Positions 50,175 to 60,242 of a stretch of DNA of 64,000 nt are shown here, piece by piece. Positions within the stretch are counted from its first letter, which is position 1. Each line of letters begins with the position of its first letter. A model generated the notes under the pieces. It did not search any database. It saw only the letters and a list, made by a program, of their open reading frames with translations, and had not been told where the DNA came from. Origin of the DNA: Herbidospora cretacea (GTDB lineage Bacteria; Actinomycetota; Actinomycetes; Streptosporangiales; Streptosporangiaceae); the NCBI RefSeq assembly GCF_001570605.1, contig NZ_BBXG01000003.1, positions 335,252 through 399,251 of the forward strand, in the 5' to 3' direction. A program made the position numbers and the translations under genes.

Positions 50175-51071
50175 ATGCGGGAGTCGCACGCGGAGGACGC
50201 TCGGGCCGAGGCACGAAGGCTGACCACCGACCTGCTGGGAGAGGACCGCCCCACGGCGGGCACTCTCCTGCGGGAGGCGCAGGCCGTGCTCGGCCGTGAA
50301 CGCACCCGCCGCGTCGCGGATCTGGTCCGTCTCGCCCCACTGACTCGGCGCTCAGCCGAACTGGCGGCCGTCGCCGCGCTCCTCGTCGGGACCGATGAGC
50401 TCGGCGGCGGTTGGTGGACGGTCAGCCGCGACGGAAAACTCCCCGCCCCGGAAGAGGCCCTGGTCAAGGCGCGGCCGATCGAGCCGTGGGGCGACCTGAC
50501 GGTTCTGGAGACGCTGGCCGCGTGGATCTCCGACGACGTCGCCGACACCCTGTGGGGCCCGCCCGTCGGCACCGCCGACCTCAACTCGTGGCAGGCCGAA
50601 GACCGTGTCCCGGTGCCGCCGGGCGCCAAGGCGGGCGGCAAGCTGGTCGTCGCGTTCGACGCCGGCGGCCGTCTCGACGCGATGGTGGTGCGCCGCCTCG
50701 ACGACGAGCTCGGCACCAACCTCGACTTCAACTCCCTGCGCTACGCCCGCCCGGCCGAGGCCCAGTGGTCGTGGGGCGTCGCCGCCGGGCTCGGGCCACA
50801 CCCGCTGCCGGGGGAGGAGCCCAGCCCGTACGCGAAGGAGATCGACCCGAAGACCGGCCACGTGCTGCGCGAGTGGACGCTCCGCCACGGCGCCGCCCCC
50901 GACGAGACCGGGCCCGCCTGGCAGACCGTGGGCGACGTCGTCGCGGCCGTCGAGCGGCTCGACTGGATGTGGCGCAGCGCCGAGTGGTTCGCCTGGTGGC
51001 GGGCGGTCTCCGCGCTGGTCGACGGGCTCGACGAACAGCTGACCGACCGGCTCCACGACTTGGCGCGTTAG
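50175..51071 (+). CDS. Uncharacterised 298-residue soluble protein
   Basis: A protein with no signal, membrane span or motif I recognise. The N-terminal half is helical and Ala/Arg-rich (AEDARAEARRLTTDLLGEDR). The C-terminal half carries Trp-rich stretches (LDWMWRSAEWFAWWRAV) and a DAGGRLDAMVVRRLDDELGTN segment. Codon use matches its neighbours, so it looks native. The start is supported by a leaderless promoter. It is 38 nt upstream of the DsbA-like gene and may be co-expressed with it. Confidence 0.75.
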   Translation: MRESHAEDARAEARRLTTDLLGEDRPTAGTLLREAQAVLGRERTRRVADLVRLAPLTRRSAELAAVAALLVGTDELGGGWWTVSRDGKLPAPEEALVKARPIEPWGDLTVLETLAAWISDDVADTLWGPPVGTADLNSWQAEDRVPVPPGAKAGGKLVVAFDAGGRLDAMVVRRLDDELGTNLDFNSLRYARPAEAQWSWGVAAGLGPHPLPGEEPSPYAKEIDPKTGHVLREWTLRHGAAPDETGPAWQTVGDVVAAVERLDWMWRSAEWFAWWRAVSALVDGLDEQLTDRLHDLAR

Positions 51072-51109
51072 GCGGGAATCGGGCGCGTCCGGCACGGGTT
51101 GCAGCCGTT

Positions 51110-51757
51110 GTGAAGGTTGAGATCTTTTCTGACGTCATCTGCCCGTGGTGTTACATCGGGCACACCCGCTTCCACGCGGCCGTCCGCGAGTACGGCAAGC
51201 CCGTGCAGGTGGCCTACCGCCCCTTCCAGCTCTCCCCGGACGCCGTCAGCGACGGCACCCCGCTCACGGAGTACCTGGAGAAGCGCTTCGGCAGGCAGTC
51301 GCTGCAGATGATCGAGCGGGTGGTCGGCACGGCGGCCGTCGACGGTCTCGACCTCCGCTACGACCAGGCGATCGGCGCCAACACGCTGGAGGCCCACCGG
51401 CTGATCTGGCTGGCCCAGCGTGAGGGCAGGGCCCCCGAGATGGCCGAGCGGCTGTTCCGCGCCCACTTCACCGACGGCCTCGACGTCGGCGACCCGGTCG
51501 TGCTGGCGAAGCTGGCCGTCGAGGTGGGGGTGGCCGACACGGGCGAGGGCGGCGAGGAGGTCCGCGCGGAGATCGACCGGGCCCGTGAGCTGGGCATCAC
51601 CGGCGTGCCGCTGTTCCTGTTCGAGGACAAGTACGCCGTCTCCGGCGCCCAGCCCGTCGAGACCCTGGTCGCGGCGCTGCGCGAGGTCGAGCAGCGCGAG
51701 CCGCTCTCCGCGCCGCAGGGCGACGCCTGCGCCGACGGCTACTGCCTCGTCAGGTGA
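51110..51757 (+). CDS. DsbA-family oxidoreductase (FrnE-like)
   Basis: A 215-residue thioredoxin-fold protein of the DsbA/FrnE type. The CPWC active site is at about residues 11-14 (SDVICPWCYIG). The helical insertion (ANTLEAHRLIWLAQREGRAPEM) and the cis-Pro loop GITGVPLFLFEDKYAVSGAQP are typical. There is no signal peptide, so it is cytosolic. The C-terminus has two extra cysteines (DACADGYC) that could form a disulfide. FrnE-type proteins act as isomerases or in polyketide-related steps; the substrate is unknown. Confidence 0.9.
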   Translation: MKVEIFSDVICPWCYIGHTRFHAAVREYGKPVQVAYRPFQLSPDAVSDGTPLTEYLEKRFGRQSLQMIERVVGTAAVDGLDLRYDQAIGANTLEAHRLIWLAQREGRAPEMAERLFRAHFTDGLDVGDPVVLAKLAVEVGVADTGEGGEEVRAEIDRARELGITGVPLFLFEDKYAVSGAQPVETLVAALREVEQREPLSAPQGDACADGYCLVR

Positions 51758-51911
51758 CACTCGTCAGGTAACAGAAGCGGTGACCTGCGGACACACGTTG
51801 TCGCGGAGCGAGGGGTTCACGGCGTGGGCGGGCAGGCTGTGACGAGTATTTTGGGATTCTTCGGCACAACCCGCTGATTCCCCACGTCGGGCAGGTCGGT
51901 AGAAACGGGGC

Positions 51912-53930
51912 ATGTACAGCGTCCGAATCGGTGTCGACACGGGTGGCACGTTCACCGACGTGGTGCTCGTCGACGAGCGCACCGGCCAGATCGTGACGAC
52001 CAAGACCCCGTCGACGCCGTCCAATCCGGCCGACGGGTTCCTCGCGGGGGTCGCCAAGGTCCTGGAGCTGCACGGTGGCGGGGTCGACCTGGCGAGCGTC
52101 TCGGCGCTGGTCCACGGCACGACGGTGGCCACCAACCAGCTCCTGGAGGACCGCCCCGACCGGTCGGACCACCTGGGCTTCATCACCACCGAGGGCTTCG
52201 AGTTCATCCTGGAGATCGCCCGGCAGAGCGTGCCGGACGGCTACGGCAACTCCTACTTCTGGGTGAAGCCGCCCCGCATCGTGCCGGTGCACCGGGTGAG
52301 GACCGTCCACGGCCGCCTCGACCACACCGGGGCCGAGGTGCGCCCGTTCGACGCCGGCGAGGCCGCCGAGGTCGCCCGCTGGTATCGGGAGCAGGGCGTC
52401 ACGGCCATCGGCGTGTGCTTCCTGCACGCGTACGCCAACCCCGCGCACGAGCGGCTGATGCGGGACGTGCTGACCCGTGAGCACCCCGAGGCCGTGGTCT
52501 CCCTGTCGAGCGACGTGCTCCGGGAGTACCGCGAGTACGAGCGCTCGGTCACCACGCTGGTCGACGCCGCGGTGAAGCCGATCATGCGGACGTACATAGG
52601 CAATCTGTCCGAGCGCCTCGGGCGCGGCTTCTCGGTCATGAAGAGCAACGGCGGGGTGCTGTCGGCGGCGGAGGTCGTCAACCAGCCCATCACCACCGTG
52701 CTGTCCGGTCCGGCGGCGGGCGCGCTCGGCGCGGCCCTGATCGCCGGGACGGCCGGGCACCCGAGCGTGATCACCCTGGACGGCGGCGGCACCAGCACCG
52801 ACGTCGCCGTCATCGTCGACGGGGAGCCCTCCCAGACCACGGAGGGCTCCATCGGGCGTTACCCCTGCAAGATCCCCATGATCGACATCGTGACCGTGGG
52901 AGCGGGCGGCGGTTCGGTCGCGTGGATCTCGCCCGAGGGGACGCTGAAGGTCGGCCCCCGTTCCGCGGGGGCCGACCCCGGCCCGATCTGCTACGGCAAG
53001 GGCGGCACCGAGGTCACCGTGACCGACGCCCACGTGTTCCTCGGCCGGGTCCCGCCGCACCTGCTCGGCGGCGAGATCCCGCTCGACGCGGCGGCGGCGC
53101 GGGCCGGGATCGAAGGGCTGGCCGCCAAACTCGGCCTCACCCCCGAGCGCTGCGCGACCGGCATCCTGGAGATCAGCGCCTTCAACCAGTCGAACGCCAT
53201 CCGCCAGATCACCGTCAAGCGCGGCCTGGACGTGCGCGACTTCCCGATGGTCGCCTTCGGCGGGTCGGGCCCGCTGCTGGTCTGCCGCCTGCTCGACGTG
53301 ATGGGCCTGAAGAGCGCGATCGTGCCGCCCGACCCCGGTAACGTCTCGGCGTTCGGGCTGCTCACGGTGGACGTGAAGAACGACTACGTCCGCACCCACG
53401 TGACCACCGACCCCGTCCCGGACGAGATCGAGGCGATCTTCCAGGACCTGGAGGCCCAGGCCGCCGAGGCGCTGGAGCGGGAGGGCTTCACCGACCACGT
53501 CTACGTCCGCACCGCCGACCTGCGCTACTACGGCCAGGCCTACGAGGTCCGGGTCCCCGCGGACGGCGACGTCGAGGCGAGGTTTCACGAGGCGCACCAG
53601 AAGCTCTACGGGTACGGCTACCGCGACGACCCCCGCCACGCCGTCGAGTGGGTCAACCTGCGGGTGAGCGGCATCGGCCCGATCACCCGCCCGGCGCTGG
53701 CCCGCCGCCACGAGCAGTTCGAGGAACCCACCCCGCTCTGCACCCGCGACGTCCACTTCGACACGTGGGCCCGGACGGTCGTCTACCGCCGCCGCGACCT
53801 CGGCGCCGGCGCGGTCGTGGCCGGCCCGGCGGTGATCGAGGAGTACGGCTCCACGCTCCCGCTGCACCCCGGCTTCACCGCGACGATGGACGACTACGGC
53901 AACCTGGAGGTGCGCCGTGAGCTTGGCTGA
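51912..53930 (+). CDS. hyuA: Hydantoinase/oxoprolinase-type subunit A
   Basis: A 672-residue ATP-dependent subunit. The N-terminal sugar-kinase-like nucleotide fold has VRIGVDTGGTFTDVVLVDE and ALVHGTTVATNQLLE. The central part has VMKSNGGVLSAAEV and LDGGGTSTDVAVI, and the DPGNVSAFGLL segment is typical of the family. It pairs with HyuB for ATP-driven ring opening of cyclic amides (hydantoins, 5-oxoproline) or carboxylation, as in acetone and acetophenone carboxylases. The HyuB start lies 14 nt inside its 3' end. Confidence 0.92.
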   Translation: MYSVRIGVDTGGTFTDVVLVDERTGQIVTTKTPSTPSNPADGFLAGVAKVLELHGGGVDLASVSALVHGTTVATNQLLEDRPDRSDHLGFITTEGFEFILEIARQSVPDGYGNSYFWVKPPRIVPVHRVRTVHGRLDHTGAEVRPFDAGEAAEVARWYREQGVTAIGVCFLHAYANPAHERLMRDVLTREHPEAVVSLSSDVLREYREYERSVTTLVDAAVKPIMRTYIGNLSERLGRGFSVMKSNGGVLSAAEVVNQPITTVLSGPAAGALGAALIAGTAGHPSVITLDGGGTSTDVAVIVDGEPSQTTEGSIGRYPCKIPMIDIVTVGAGGGSVAWISPEGTLKVGPRSAGADPGPICYGKGGTEVTVTDAHVFLGRVPPHLLGGEIPLDAAAARAGIEGLAAKLGLTPERCATGILEISAFNQSNAIRQITVKRGLDVRDFPMVAFGGSGPLLVCRLLDVMGLKSAIVPPDPGNVSAFGLLTVDVKNDYVRTHVTTDPVPDEIEAIFQDLEAQAAEALEREGFTDHVYVRTADLRYYGQAYEVRVPADGDVEARFHEAHQKLYGYGYRDDPRHAVEWVNLRVSGIGPITRPALARRHEQFEEPTPLCTRDVHFDTWARTVVYRRRDLGAGAVVAGPAVIEEYGSTLPLHPGFTATMDDYGNLEVRRELG

Positions 53931-55737
53931 CCCGATCCTGATCGAGATCGTCGAGGGCACCCTGGCCTCGGTCGAGATGGAGGTGGAGACCGCCATCGCG
54001 CGGACCGCCCGCTCGCCCATGATCCGCGACGCGCACGACTTCCGGGCGGGCATCCACGACGCCCGCCTGCGCAAGCTGACCGGCCGCTCCTACAGCGCCC
54101 TCGTGCAGCCGGTCGTGCGCGACTACCCGGTCGAGACGATGAACCCGGGCGACGTCTTCTTCCACAACGACGTCTACCTGTCCGAGGGCGGCATCGGCCA
54201 CCTGCCCGACCTGTGCGTGACGGTGCCGGTCTTCCACGACGGCGAGGTGGTGGCGTTCGTCCAGGCGTTCGGCCACCACGACGACATCGGCGGCTCCTGC
54301 CCCGGCTCGATGCCGTCCGGCGCCCGCAGCGTGTTCGAGGAGGGCCTGATGGTGCCCCCGATCCGGCTGTGGGACCGGGGCGTCCCCAACGACGCCGCGC
54401 TGCGGATCATGACCCGCAACTCCCGCATGCCCGACTCCCTCGCCGGGGACCTCGACGCCGAGTGCTCGGCCTGCCTGATGGGCGCGCGGCGGCTCGGCGA
54501 GCTGTTCGACCGCTACGGCCGCGCGGCCGTGGAGGCCTGCTTCGACGCGATCCTGACCAAGACCACCGAGACCTTCCGGCGCGAGCTGCTGGCGAAGATC
54601 CCCGAGGGCGTGCACGTCTGGGAGGACTACGCCGAGCACGACGGCGTCGACGAGCCCCGCCTGCACGCCCAGCGCATCACCCTGACGGTCGACCACCACG
54701 CCCCCGAGCCGCTGGTGATCGACTTCACCGGCACCTCGCCGCAGGCCAAGGGCCCGATCAACCACGCCGGGGACTACGCCGACGGCGTGTTCCTGAAGAA
54801 GTGGCTGGCCCCGGTCCTGCGCAACCTCGCCGACACCCCTGAGCGGATGGCCGAGCTCGACGTCAACGAGGGCGTGGTGCCGCTGATCAAGATGGTCTTC
54901 CCGGAGAAGGGCACCCTGCTCACCCCGATCTTCCCCGCGCCCACCAACGCCCGGACCTTCGTGATCCTGCGCCTGCTGGGCGTGCTGGCCGGGGTGCTGG
55001 CCAAGGCGACCGGCGGCCGGATGCCCGCCGACCAGGAGACCATCCGCTACACCGGCGTCCACGGCCAGGACGCGGCGGGCAACGACTACCTGATGCGCGA
55101 GGTCCTCGGCGGCGGCTCCGGCGGCCGCTGGTACGCCGACGGCGAGGACACCATCCACGTCGTGCCCGACTCCCGCAACATCCCCGTCGAGTTCGCCGAG
55201 GCCCGCTGGCCGCTGCGGGTCGAGCGCCTGGGCCTGGCCGTCGACAGCGGCGGCCCCGGCCGCTACCGGGGCGGCCTCGGCTACGACAAGCACATCCGCC
55301 TGCTCCGCGACGCCTCGTTCATGAGCATCGCCGACCGCTCGATCCTCAGCTGCTGGGGCGTCAACGGCGGCCGGGCCGGCCGCCCGTTCGTGGTGACGGT
55401 CGACGGCGTCGAGATGGAGGGCCTGGTCGACGACTTCCCCGTGGCCGAAGGCCAGATCGTGCGGGTACGGACGACCGGGGGCGGCGGCTGGGGCTCCCCG
55501 CTCGACCGTGAGCCGTCCCGGGTCGCCGGCGACGTGCGCGACGGGAAGGTCTCGCGCGAGGCGGCCCGGGAGGACTACGGGGTCGTCCTCGTGGACGGTC
55601 TCGAGGTCGACGAGGCCGCCACCGAGGCGCTGCGGGCCGAGCTCCGGGTACCGAATGAGGCGTTCTTCGACCGGGGACCGGGCTTCCCGAAACTGTCGGG
55701 CGGTCTTCCGCACGCGGAGGTCGACGTCAGGGGCTGA
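53917..55737 (+). CDS. hyuB: Hydantoinase/oxoprolinase-type subunit B
   Basis: A 606-residue partner of HyuA. Metal-binding and family motifs are PGDVFFHNDVYLSEGGIGHLPD, QAFGHHDDIGG, DFTGTSPQAKGPIN and the C-terminal GGGGWGSPLDREPSRVAGDV. It begins at a GTG that overlaps the hyuA end by 14 nt. No transporter, racemase or carbamoylase is adjacent, so hydantoin use is not proven. The nucleobase locus 7 kb away raises the idea of ring-opening downstream of it. Confidence 0.92.
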   Translation: MSLADPILIEIVEGTLASVEMEVETAIARTARSPMIRDAHDFRAGIHDARLRKLTGRSYSALVQPVVRDYPVETMNPGDVFFHNDVYLSEGGIGHLPDLCVTVPVFHDGEVVAFVQAFGHHDDIGGSCPGSMPSGARSVFEEGLMVPPIRLWDRGVPNDAALRIMTRNSRMPDSLAGDLDAECSACLMGARRLGELFDRYGRAAVEACFDAILTKTTETFRRELLAKIPEGVHVWEDYAEHDGVDEPRLHAQRITLTVDHHAPEPLVIDFTGTSPQAKGPINHAGDYADGVFLKKWLAPVLRNLADTPERMAELDVNEGVVPLIKMVFPEKGTLLTPIFPAPTNARTFVILRLLGVLAGVLAKATGGRMPADQETIRYTGVHGQDAAGNDYLMREVLGGGSGGRWYADGEDTIHVVPDSRNIPVEFAEARWPLRVERLGLAVDSGGPGRYRGGLGYDKHIRLLRDASFMSIADRSILSCWGVNGGRAGRPFVVTVDGVEMEGLVDDFPVAEGQIVRVRTTGGGGWGSPLDREPSRVAGDVRDGKVSREAAREDYGVVLVDGLEVDEAATEALRAELRVPNEAFFDRGPGFPKLSGGLPHAEVDVRG

Positions 55738-55752
55738 GCGGGCGCGCTACAT

Positions 55753-55787
55753 TACCGTCCATTTAAGATCGACCCGAATGGACGGTA
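55753..55787. promoter_or_regulatory. Perfect inverted repeat across the start of the broken secreted-protein gene
   Basis: TACCGTCCATT (55753-55763) and AATGGACGGTA (55777-55787) are exact complements, 13 nt apart, in an AT-rich patch just after hyuB. The second arm contains the candidate ATGs at 55778 and 55787. It could be a hairpin terminator of hyuAB or an operator. Confidence 0.5.
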
Positions 55788-56709
55788 TGCGCTCCCTCAT
55801 CCTCGCCCTAGCCCTCGTGGCCGGCGCCCCGCCACCGCGCACGCCCGGACGGCCGACCCCGACCCGGTGGCGGCCCTGAGGGCGCTGCTCGCCCGTGGCG
55901 CCGGAGCCACGACCGAGTTCCACGGCGCGGTCATGACCGACCTGGCGCGCACGCAGCGGCTCGACACCGGCCAGTGGGTCACCGACCAGGCCGCCATGAA
56001 GCTGAGCGGCACCGGCAAGGTCAAAGGCACGACCGGCGTGACCGCCTCGGAACAGGTACGCAAGCTGCTGATCGGCGACCGCTTCATGATGGTCGAGGCG
56101 GCGCCTGGGGACCCCTACTTCGCCGGCGTACTCCCCACCGAGGGCACGCTGCGCACGATCAGCGCCGGTGGCCGGCACTACCAGCTCGCGCCGAAAAGCA
56201 AGACGTGGATCGACACCGGCAGAGCGAGCGGCGCGTCCGCCGCCTTCGGCGACCAGCTCGTCAACGCCCTGGAACCGGCGACCCTGCGCGCGCTGCGCGC
56301 CACCAAAGCACCGCAAGATCGTCTCCCCCTGGAGGAAGGACCGCGCCACCGGCCGCAAGCAGCGCATCACCATCCTGACCGGGACGATCGCCCTCAAGGA
56401 CCTCGTCCGCGTCTCCCCGAGCCTCCGCGAGGCCGCGGGCACCACGGCGGTGGGCGCCTCCGTGGTGACCTGGACGTACATGTACGACGACCGCGGCTGG
56501 CCGTACATGATCGGCTGGAGCTTCTACGCCCACCCCCGGCCGCAGGTCAAGGGGCTTGGGCGCGACCGGTTCCTCCGCGCGGACTACGCCACGCGCTACC
56601 AGAACTGGGACCGGCCCCTGACGGTCACCGCGCCCAGGGCGAAGCCGGGCCGGGGCTGGAGGTCGACGACCTGGCCGACGTCTTCGCCGCCCCCGCACGC
56701 CGCAGATAG
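55778..56709 (+). pseudogene. Frameshifted secreted protein gene
   Basis: A protein-like sequence is spread over alternating reading frames. A signal peptide (MRSLILALALVAGA) is in one frame. The frame then shifts near 55829 and continues ATAHARTADPDPVAALRAL with the body LRTISAGGRHYQLAPKSK to about 56310. It shifts back for KIVSPWRKDRATGRKQRI and VVTWTYMYDDRGWPYMIG, and shifts again near 56640 to end LEVDDLADVFAAPARRR. Three shifts in 930 nt mean decay or sequencing error at C/G runs. Product when intact: an exported protein of about 300 residues of unknown role. Confidence 0.65.
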
Positions 56710-56711
56710 CG

Positions 56712-59700
56712 TCAGCCGCGCCTGCGCAGGTCGCGGAGGAGGACTCTGGCCACCTCGGGCGGGCACACGGGATGGTTCAGCAACGCCACGACCATGACGC
56801 CCTGTTCGGTTTTGTCCAGGGCGACGACGGCGTTCGCGACCGCCATCCGGGCGCCGGCGCCCAGCCCAGGGTGGCCGAAGAGGCCGTCCACCAGCCATCC
56901 GACGGCGAGCGGGTCACGCTGGCCGATGCCGACGAGCAGCGACTCGGCCACCTTTCTGATCTTGGTGCCGATGCGGTCGAGATCGACGCCCGTCAGGAAC
57001 TCGGAGGCCAGCTCCCTGATCCGCTCACGCGGCACCCGCCCCGGCAGCAGCGCGCCCGTGATCGCGGCCAGGGTGGCGATCCCCGTGGAGAGCTGGGTGA
57101 TCTCGTCGTCGGTCAGTCGTCGCGGCGGAACCACGATCCTGTCCCTGGCGAGGGCGTACACCCTGAGCACCTGGTCCTGATCCAGCCCGTGGACGCGGTC
57201 GGCCCGGATGAGCACCTCCACGAGCTCGCGCAGGACCGTCGCCTCCTCTCCACGGCCGACGGAGTCCTCGATCCTGGCGAGGATCCTCGTCCGGTGACCG
57301 GCCACGCGCCGGAAATCGTCCCTGCCGACCCGCTCGGGGTCGGCGAGGATCTTCGCGATGTTCTTCGTGGCGTCTCCATGCGGCCCGAAGAGGAGGGCGA
57401 AGACCCAGGTGACGAGCCTCTCGGGGACGCTGCCGACGGCCCCCGACAGCGTCAGGGCGCCGGTCCCAGCCACCTTCGGGCTGGGACCGCGCAGCACGGC
57501 CCTGGTGAGCCACGCCCGCGCCCGCGGATCGGCCGTGGCCAGCCGGCCCTCCAGCCGGGCGCGGACCTCCATCGTGTCGGAGTCCCGGCCGGGGAGCAGG
57601 GCGCGCAGGTCGGTCCGCAGCGTGCCCAGGATCTCCGGCGGGGCGTGCTCGGCCCAGGCCTGCGCCGAGCCGCGCACGACCGCGCGGGCGGCGCCGGCCA
57701 GGTCGTTCAGCACGTCCCTGTGCATGTCGAGCGCGTCGCCCGCCAGCACGACCTGCGTGGGCCGCACGGCCCGGGGCTCGATCCCGCCCAGCGGGCCCAG
57801 CCAGCGGGTGAACCGGGCCCGGGTCTCCACGTCGAGGTGGGGGGCCGCGAGCCCGATGCCCTGGACGAGGATTCCGGCCCGTGGCCTGACCGGGGGAGGA
57901 GAGCCGAGCAGCCGGTCGGCCAGCCAGTGTGGATGCGCGCGGGCGATGTTCTTCAGGACGACCACGTGTCTCTCGTCCACGTCGCCGACCCCGGCGAGGA
58001 GGTGGTCGACCACCTCGCCTCTGACGGTCTCGTCACCGGTCCACCGGGTGACCAGCCGCATCTGGGTGTCCTTCCAGTTCCTGCGCAGGGGTGCGCCCAG
58101 GAACTCCCGCCAGGTCGTCCAGCCGCGCTCGGCCCTCAGCGGCGCGCAGTCCCAGAGGAGCTGGCCGACGTCGGCGGCCTCGGTCTCGTCCAGCGTCGGC
58201 CGGTCCACGGCGAGGGCGGCGCGTCCGAATGCCAGGGCCTGCTCCTCGGTGAGCGCGGCGGCCAGGTGGACCCGGGTCACCGCCTGCCGGCCGGTGACCC
58301 CCAGGTGGGCGAGGTTCTCGCACATCACCTGGAGACATTCGGCGACCAAGTCGTCGCCCTGAAGCGGGGTCAGCAGCCGGGCCGGAAGGTGGTCCCATCC
58401 GGGGGGACGCGGATTCATCGCGGCCCACGCCTCCAGCGCGGAGGTCAGCTGCGCGGCCCGGACGCCCGGCTCGGCCCGGGGGATGAGACGCCCCAGCGCC
58501 GCGAGCGCCTCCTTGGCGAGCTCCTCGGGATGGCGCGTGACCGCGTCGGCGAGGGCGGCGTGCGCTGCGGGGACCTGATGGCGGGGCGCGTCGCCCAGCA
58601 CCGGGACGGCCGGCCCCAGGAGGTCCGGCCATGGGCGGATCCGGGCCAGCACGGCGTCGAGGGCCGCGCCGTCGTCCTGCTGCAACGCCGCCACCACATG
58701 GGCCTGGGCGCCCGCCGGGCCGTCGATGGGCAGCGCCTCGGCCAGCGCCCGGTACTTGGCGGAGTCGTCGGCCTGCAACATCAGCGAGGTGGCCACCGAC
58801 CACACGCCGAAACCGCCCTGCCGCACCGCCTCGGCCAGCCGCCGCACGCCCGCCGACCCGACGCCCTGGGTGAGCAGGGCCCGCCCGTGGGCGAACTCGG
58901 CGAAGTTCTGGTGGAAGAACTCCCACTCGTACAGGTGCTCCCGGACGACACCCTCGCTGACGAGGAGCCGGAGGCCGGAGTCGAGGTCCTCCGGGAGATC
59001 TCCCTTGGGCACCCGGGGGTTCGGGACGCCCTTGTTCAGGTAACGCTCGCCGAGCGCGAGGGCGGCGGCGTTCTTGCCCCGGCCCTCGTCGGTGCCGTCC
59101 AGCCCGGTGTGGCGGGAGATCCGCTCGCGCCAGTACGCCTGGTACAGCCGCGTGGCCGTGAGGTCCTCGGGGACGTGGCCGTGCGCGCCGAACACGTCAC
59201 AGGTCATGGCCAGCCGCACCGGAAGGGCGCACAGCGTCCGTAACCGGCCGTTCCCGCTGACGCCGCCGCGCAACGAGTCGAGGAAGCCCGCCCGGTCGGC
59301 CGGGGTGACGTCCCGGCGCGTGGCGAGGTAGCGCTCGGCCCAGTCGACGATCTCGGCGGGATCCAGCGACGGCACCGGGAACTGGCTGAGCCGGTTCCCG
59401 AGGCGGTCACGCCCCCGCAGAGGGGCCAGGAAGCTGTGGAACTCCTGGTCGCGGCAGGTGAAGACGACCTCGGCGTGGTCGGTCGCGGTCTGGAGCAGGG
59501 TGGTGATCGGAATGACCGTGCTCCTGTTCAGCACCAGGTCGAGGGTGTCCACCAGCAGGGTGACCCGTCCGTGCTCGCGGGCGTGGTCGTGCAGGATCGC
59601 CCCCAGGCCGCGTCCGCTGTAGGGCTCGACGGCCTGCCCGAAGAACGCGTCCGCCTCCAGGGGCGTCGCCGGCAGCCCGGCCGAGAGGACGGCGGCGCTC

Positions 59701-60242
59701 GACACCAGCACCGCCGCCAGCCCCGACTCCTCGATCCGGTTCAGCATCTGGCCGAGCAGGACGCTCTTGCCGATGCCGCCGTCGCCGACCAAGGCGAGCA
59801 CCTGCCGGCGGGGTTCTCCCTCGGACTGCCGGTCGCGCGTCGCCAACGCGGAGTCCAGCAGGCTGGGTCTCGGCACAAGGGGGAGCCACTCGGGCTCCAG
59901 CGACGCGCGATCGGGCGCCCGCACCCGGTGGGTGGGCCCGGCGGCCCCGGCCTTCAGCCGGAGCTCGTCCAGGCGGAGGGCCTCCTTGACGTCGTCCGTG
60001 CCGCCTCCGAGGGCCTTGACGAGGAGTCCGAGCTGCTCGGTACCCGTGTGCAAACTCCGGCCCTTGAGGATGTCGCTGACCCGGGTCGGGCTGTCCAACG
60101 ACATGGCCTTGGCGATCGGCCGCAGGCCCTTGGTGCCGTTGTCGACCCGCACCTGGTCGAGGTGTTCCAGGAGCTTGCGATGGGGCCCGTCCGCCGGCCA
60201 CTCGTCGCGGTCGGTCGGGCGGCCGCCGCTACGCTGGGCCAC
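56712..60242 (-). CDS. Large STAND-type NTPase with N-terminal HTH-like domain
   Basis: A 1176-residue protein. Residues about 20-75 resemble an XRE-like helix-turn-helix (LRPIAKAMSLDSPTRVSDIL). A STAND P-loop NTPase follows: Walker A LALVGDGGIGKSVLLGQML (about 152-160 core), Walker B VTLLVDTLD (about 227-235) and sensor VVFTCRDQEF. From about residue 450 to the end there are helical, HEAT/TPR-like repeats without obvious motif. STAND proteins act as ligand-triggered switches, many in antiphage defence or transcription control. I chose GTG 60242 for its GAGGAAG site; GTG 60269 is possible. Confidence 0.82.
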   Translation of the reverse strand: MAQRSGGRPTDRDEWPADGPHRKLLEHLDQVRVDNGTKGLRPIAKAMSLDSPTRVSDILKGRSLHTGTEQLGLLVKALGGGTDDVKEALRLDELRLKAGAAGPTHRVRAPDRASLEPEWLPLVPRPSLLDSALATRDRQSEGEPRRQVLALVGDGGIGKSVLLGQMLNRIEESGLAAVLVSSAAVLSAGLPATPLEADAFFGQAVEPYSGRGLGAILHDHAREHGRVTLLVDTLDLVLNRSTVIPITTLLQTATDHAEVVFTCRDQEFHSFLAPLRGRDRLGNRLSQFPVPSLDPAEIVDWAERYLATRRDVTPADRAGFLDSLRGGVSGNGRLRTLCALPVRLAMTCDVFGAHGHVPEDLTATRLYQAYWRERISRHTGLDGTDEGRGKNAAALALGERYLNKGVPNPRVPKGDLPEDLDSGLRLLVSEGVVREHLYEWEFFHQNFAEFAHGRALLTQGVGSAGVRRLAEAVRQGGFGVWSVATSLMLQADDSAKYRALAEALPIDGPAGAQAHVVAALQQDDGAALDAVLARIRPWPDLLGPAVPVLGDAPRHQVPAAHAALADAVTRHPEELAKEALAALGRLIPRAEPGVRAAQLTSALEAWAAMNPRPPGWDHLPARLLTPLQGDDLVAECLQVMCENLAHLGVTGRQAVTRVHLAAALTEEQALAFGRAALAVDRPTLDETEAADVGQLLWDCAPLRAERGWTTWREFLGAPLRRNWKDTQMRLVTRWTGDETVRGEVVDHLLAGVGDVDERHVVVLKNIARAHPHWLADRLLGSPPPVRPRAGILVQGIGLAAPHLDVETRARFTRWLGPLGGIEPRAVRPTQVVLAGDALDMHRDVLNDLAGAARAVVRGSAQAWAEHAPPEILGTLRTDLRALLPGRDSDTMEVRARLEGRLATADPRARAWLTRAVLRGPSPKVAGTGALTLSGAVGSVPERLVTWVFALLFGPHGDATKNIAKILADPERVGRDDFRRVAGHRTRILARIEDSVGRGEEATVLRELVEVLIRADRVHGLDQDQVLRVYALARDRIVVPPRRLTDDEITQLSTGIATLAAITGALLPGRVPRERIRELASEFLTGVDLDRIGTKIRKVAESLLVGIGQRDPLAVGWLVDGLFGHPGLGAGARMAVANAVVALDKTEQGVMVVALLNHPVCPPEVARVLLRDLRRRG

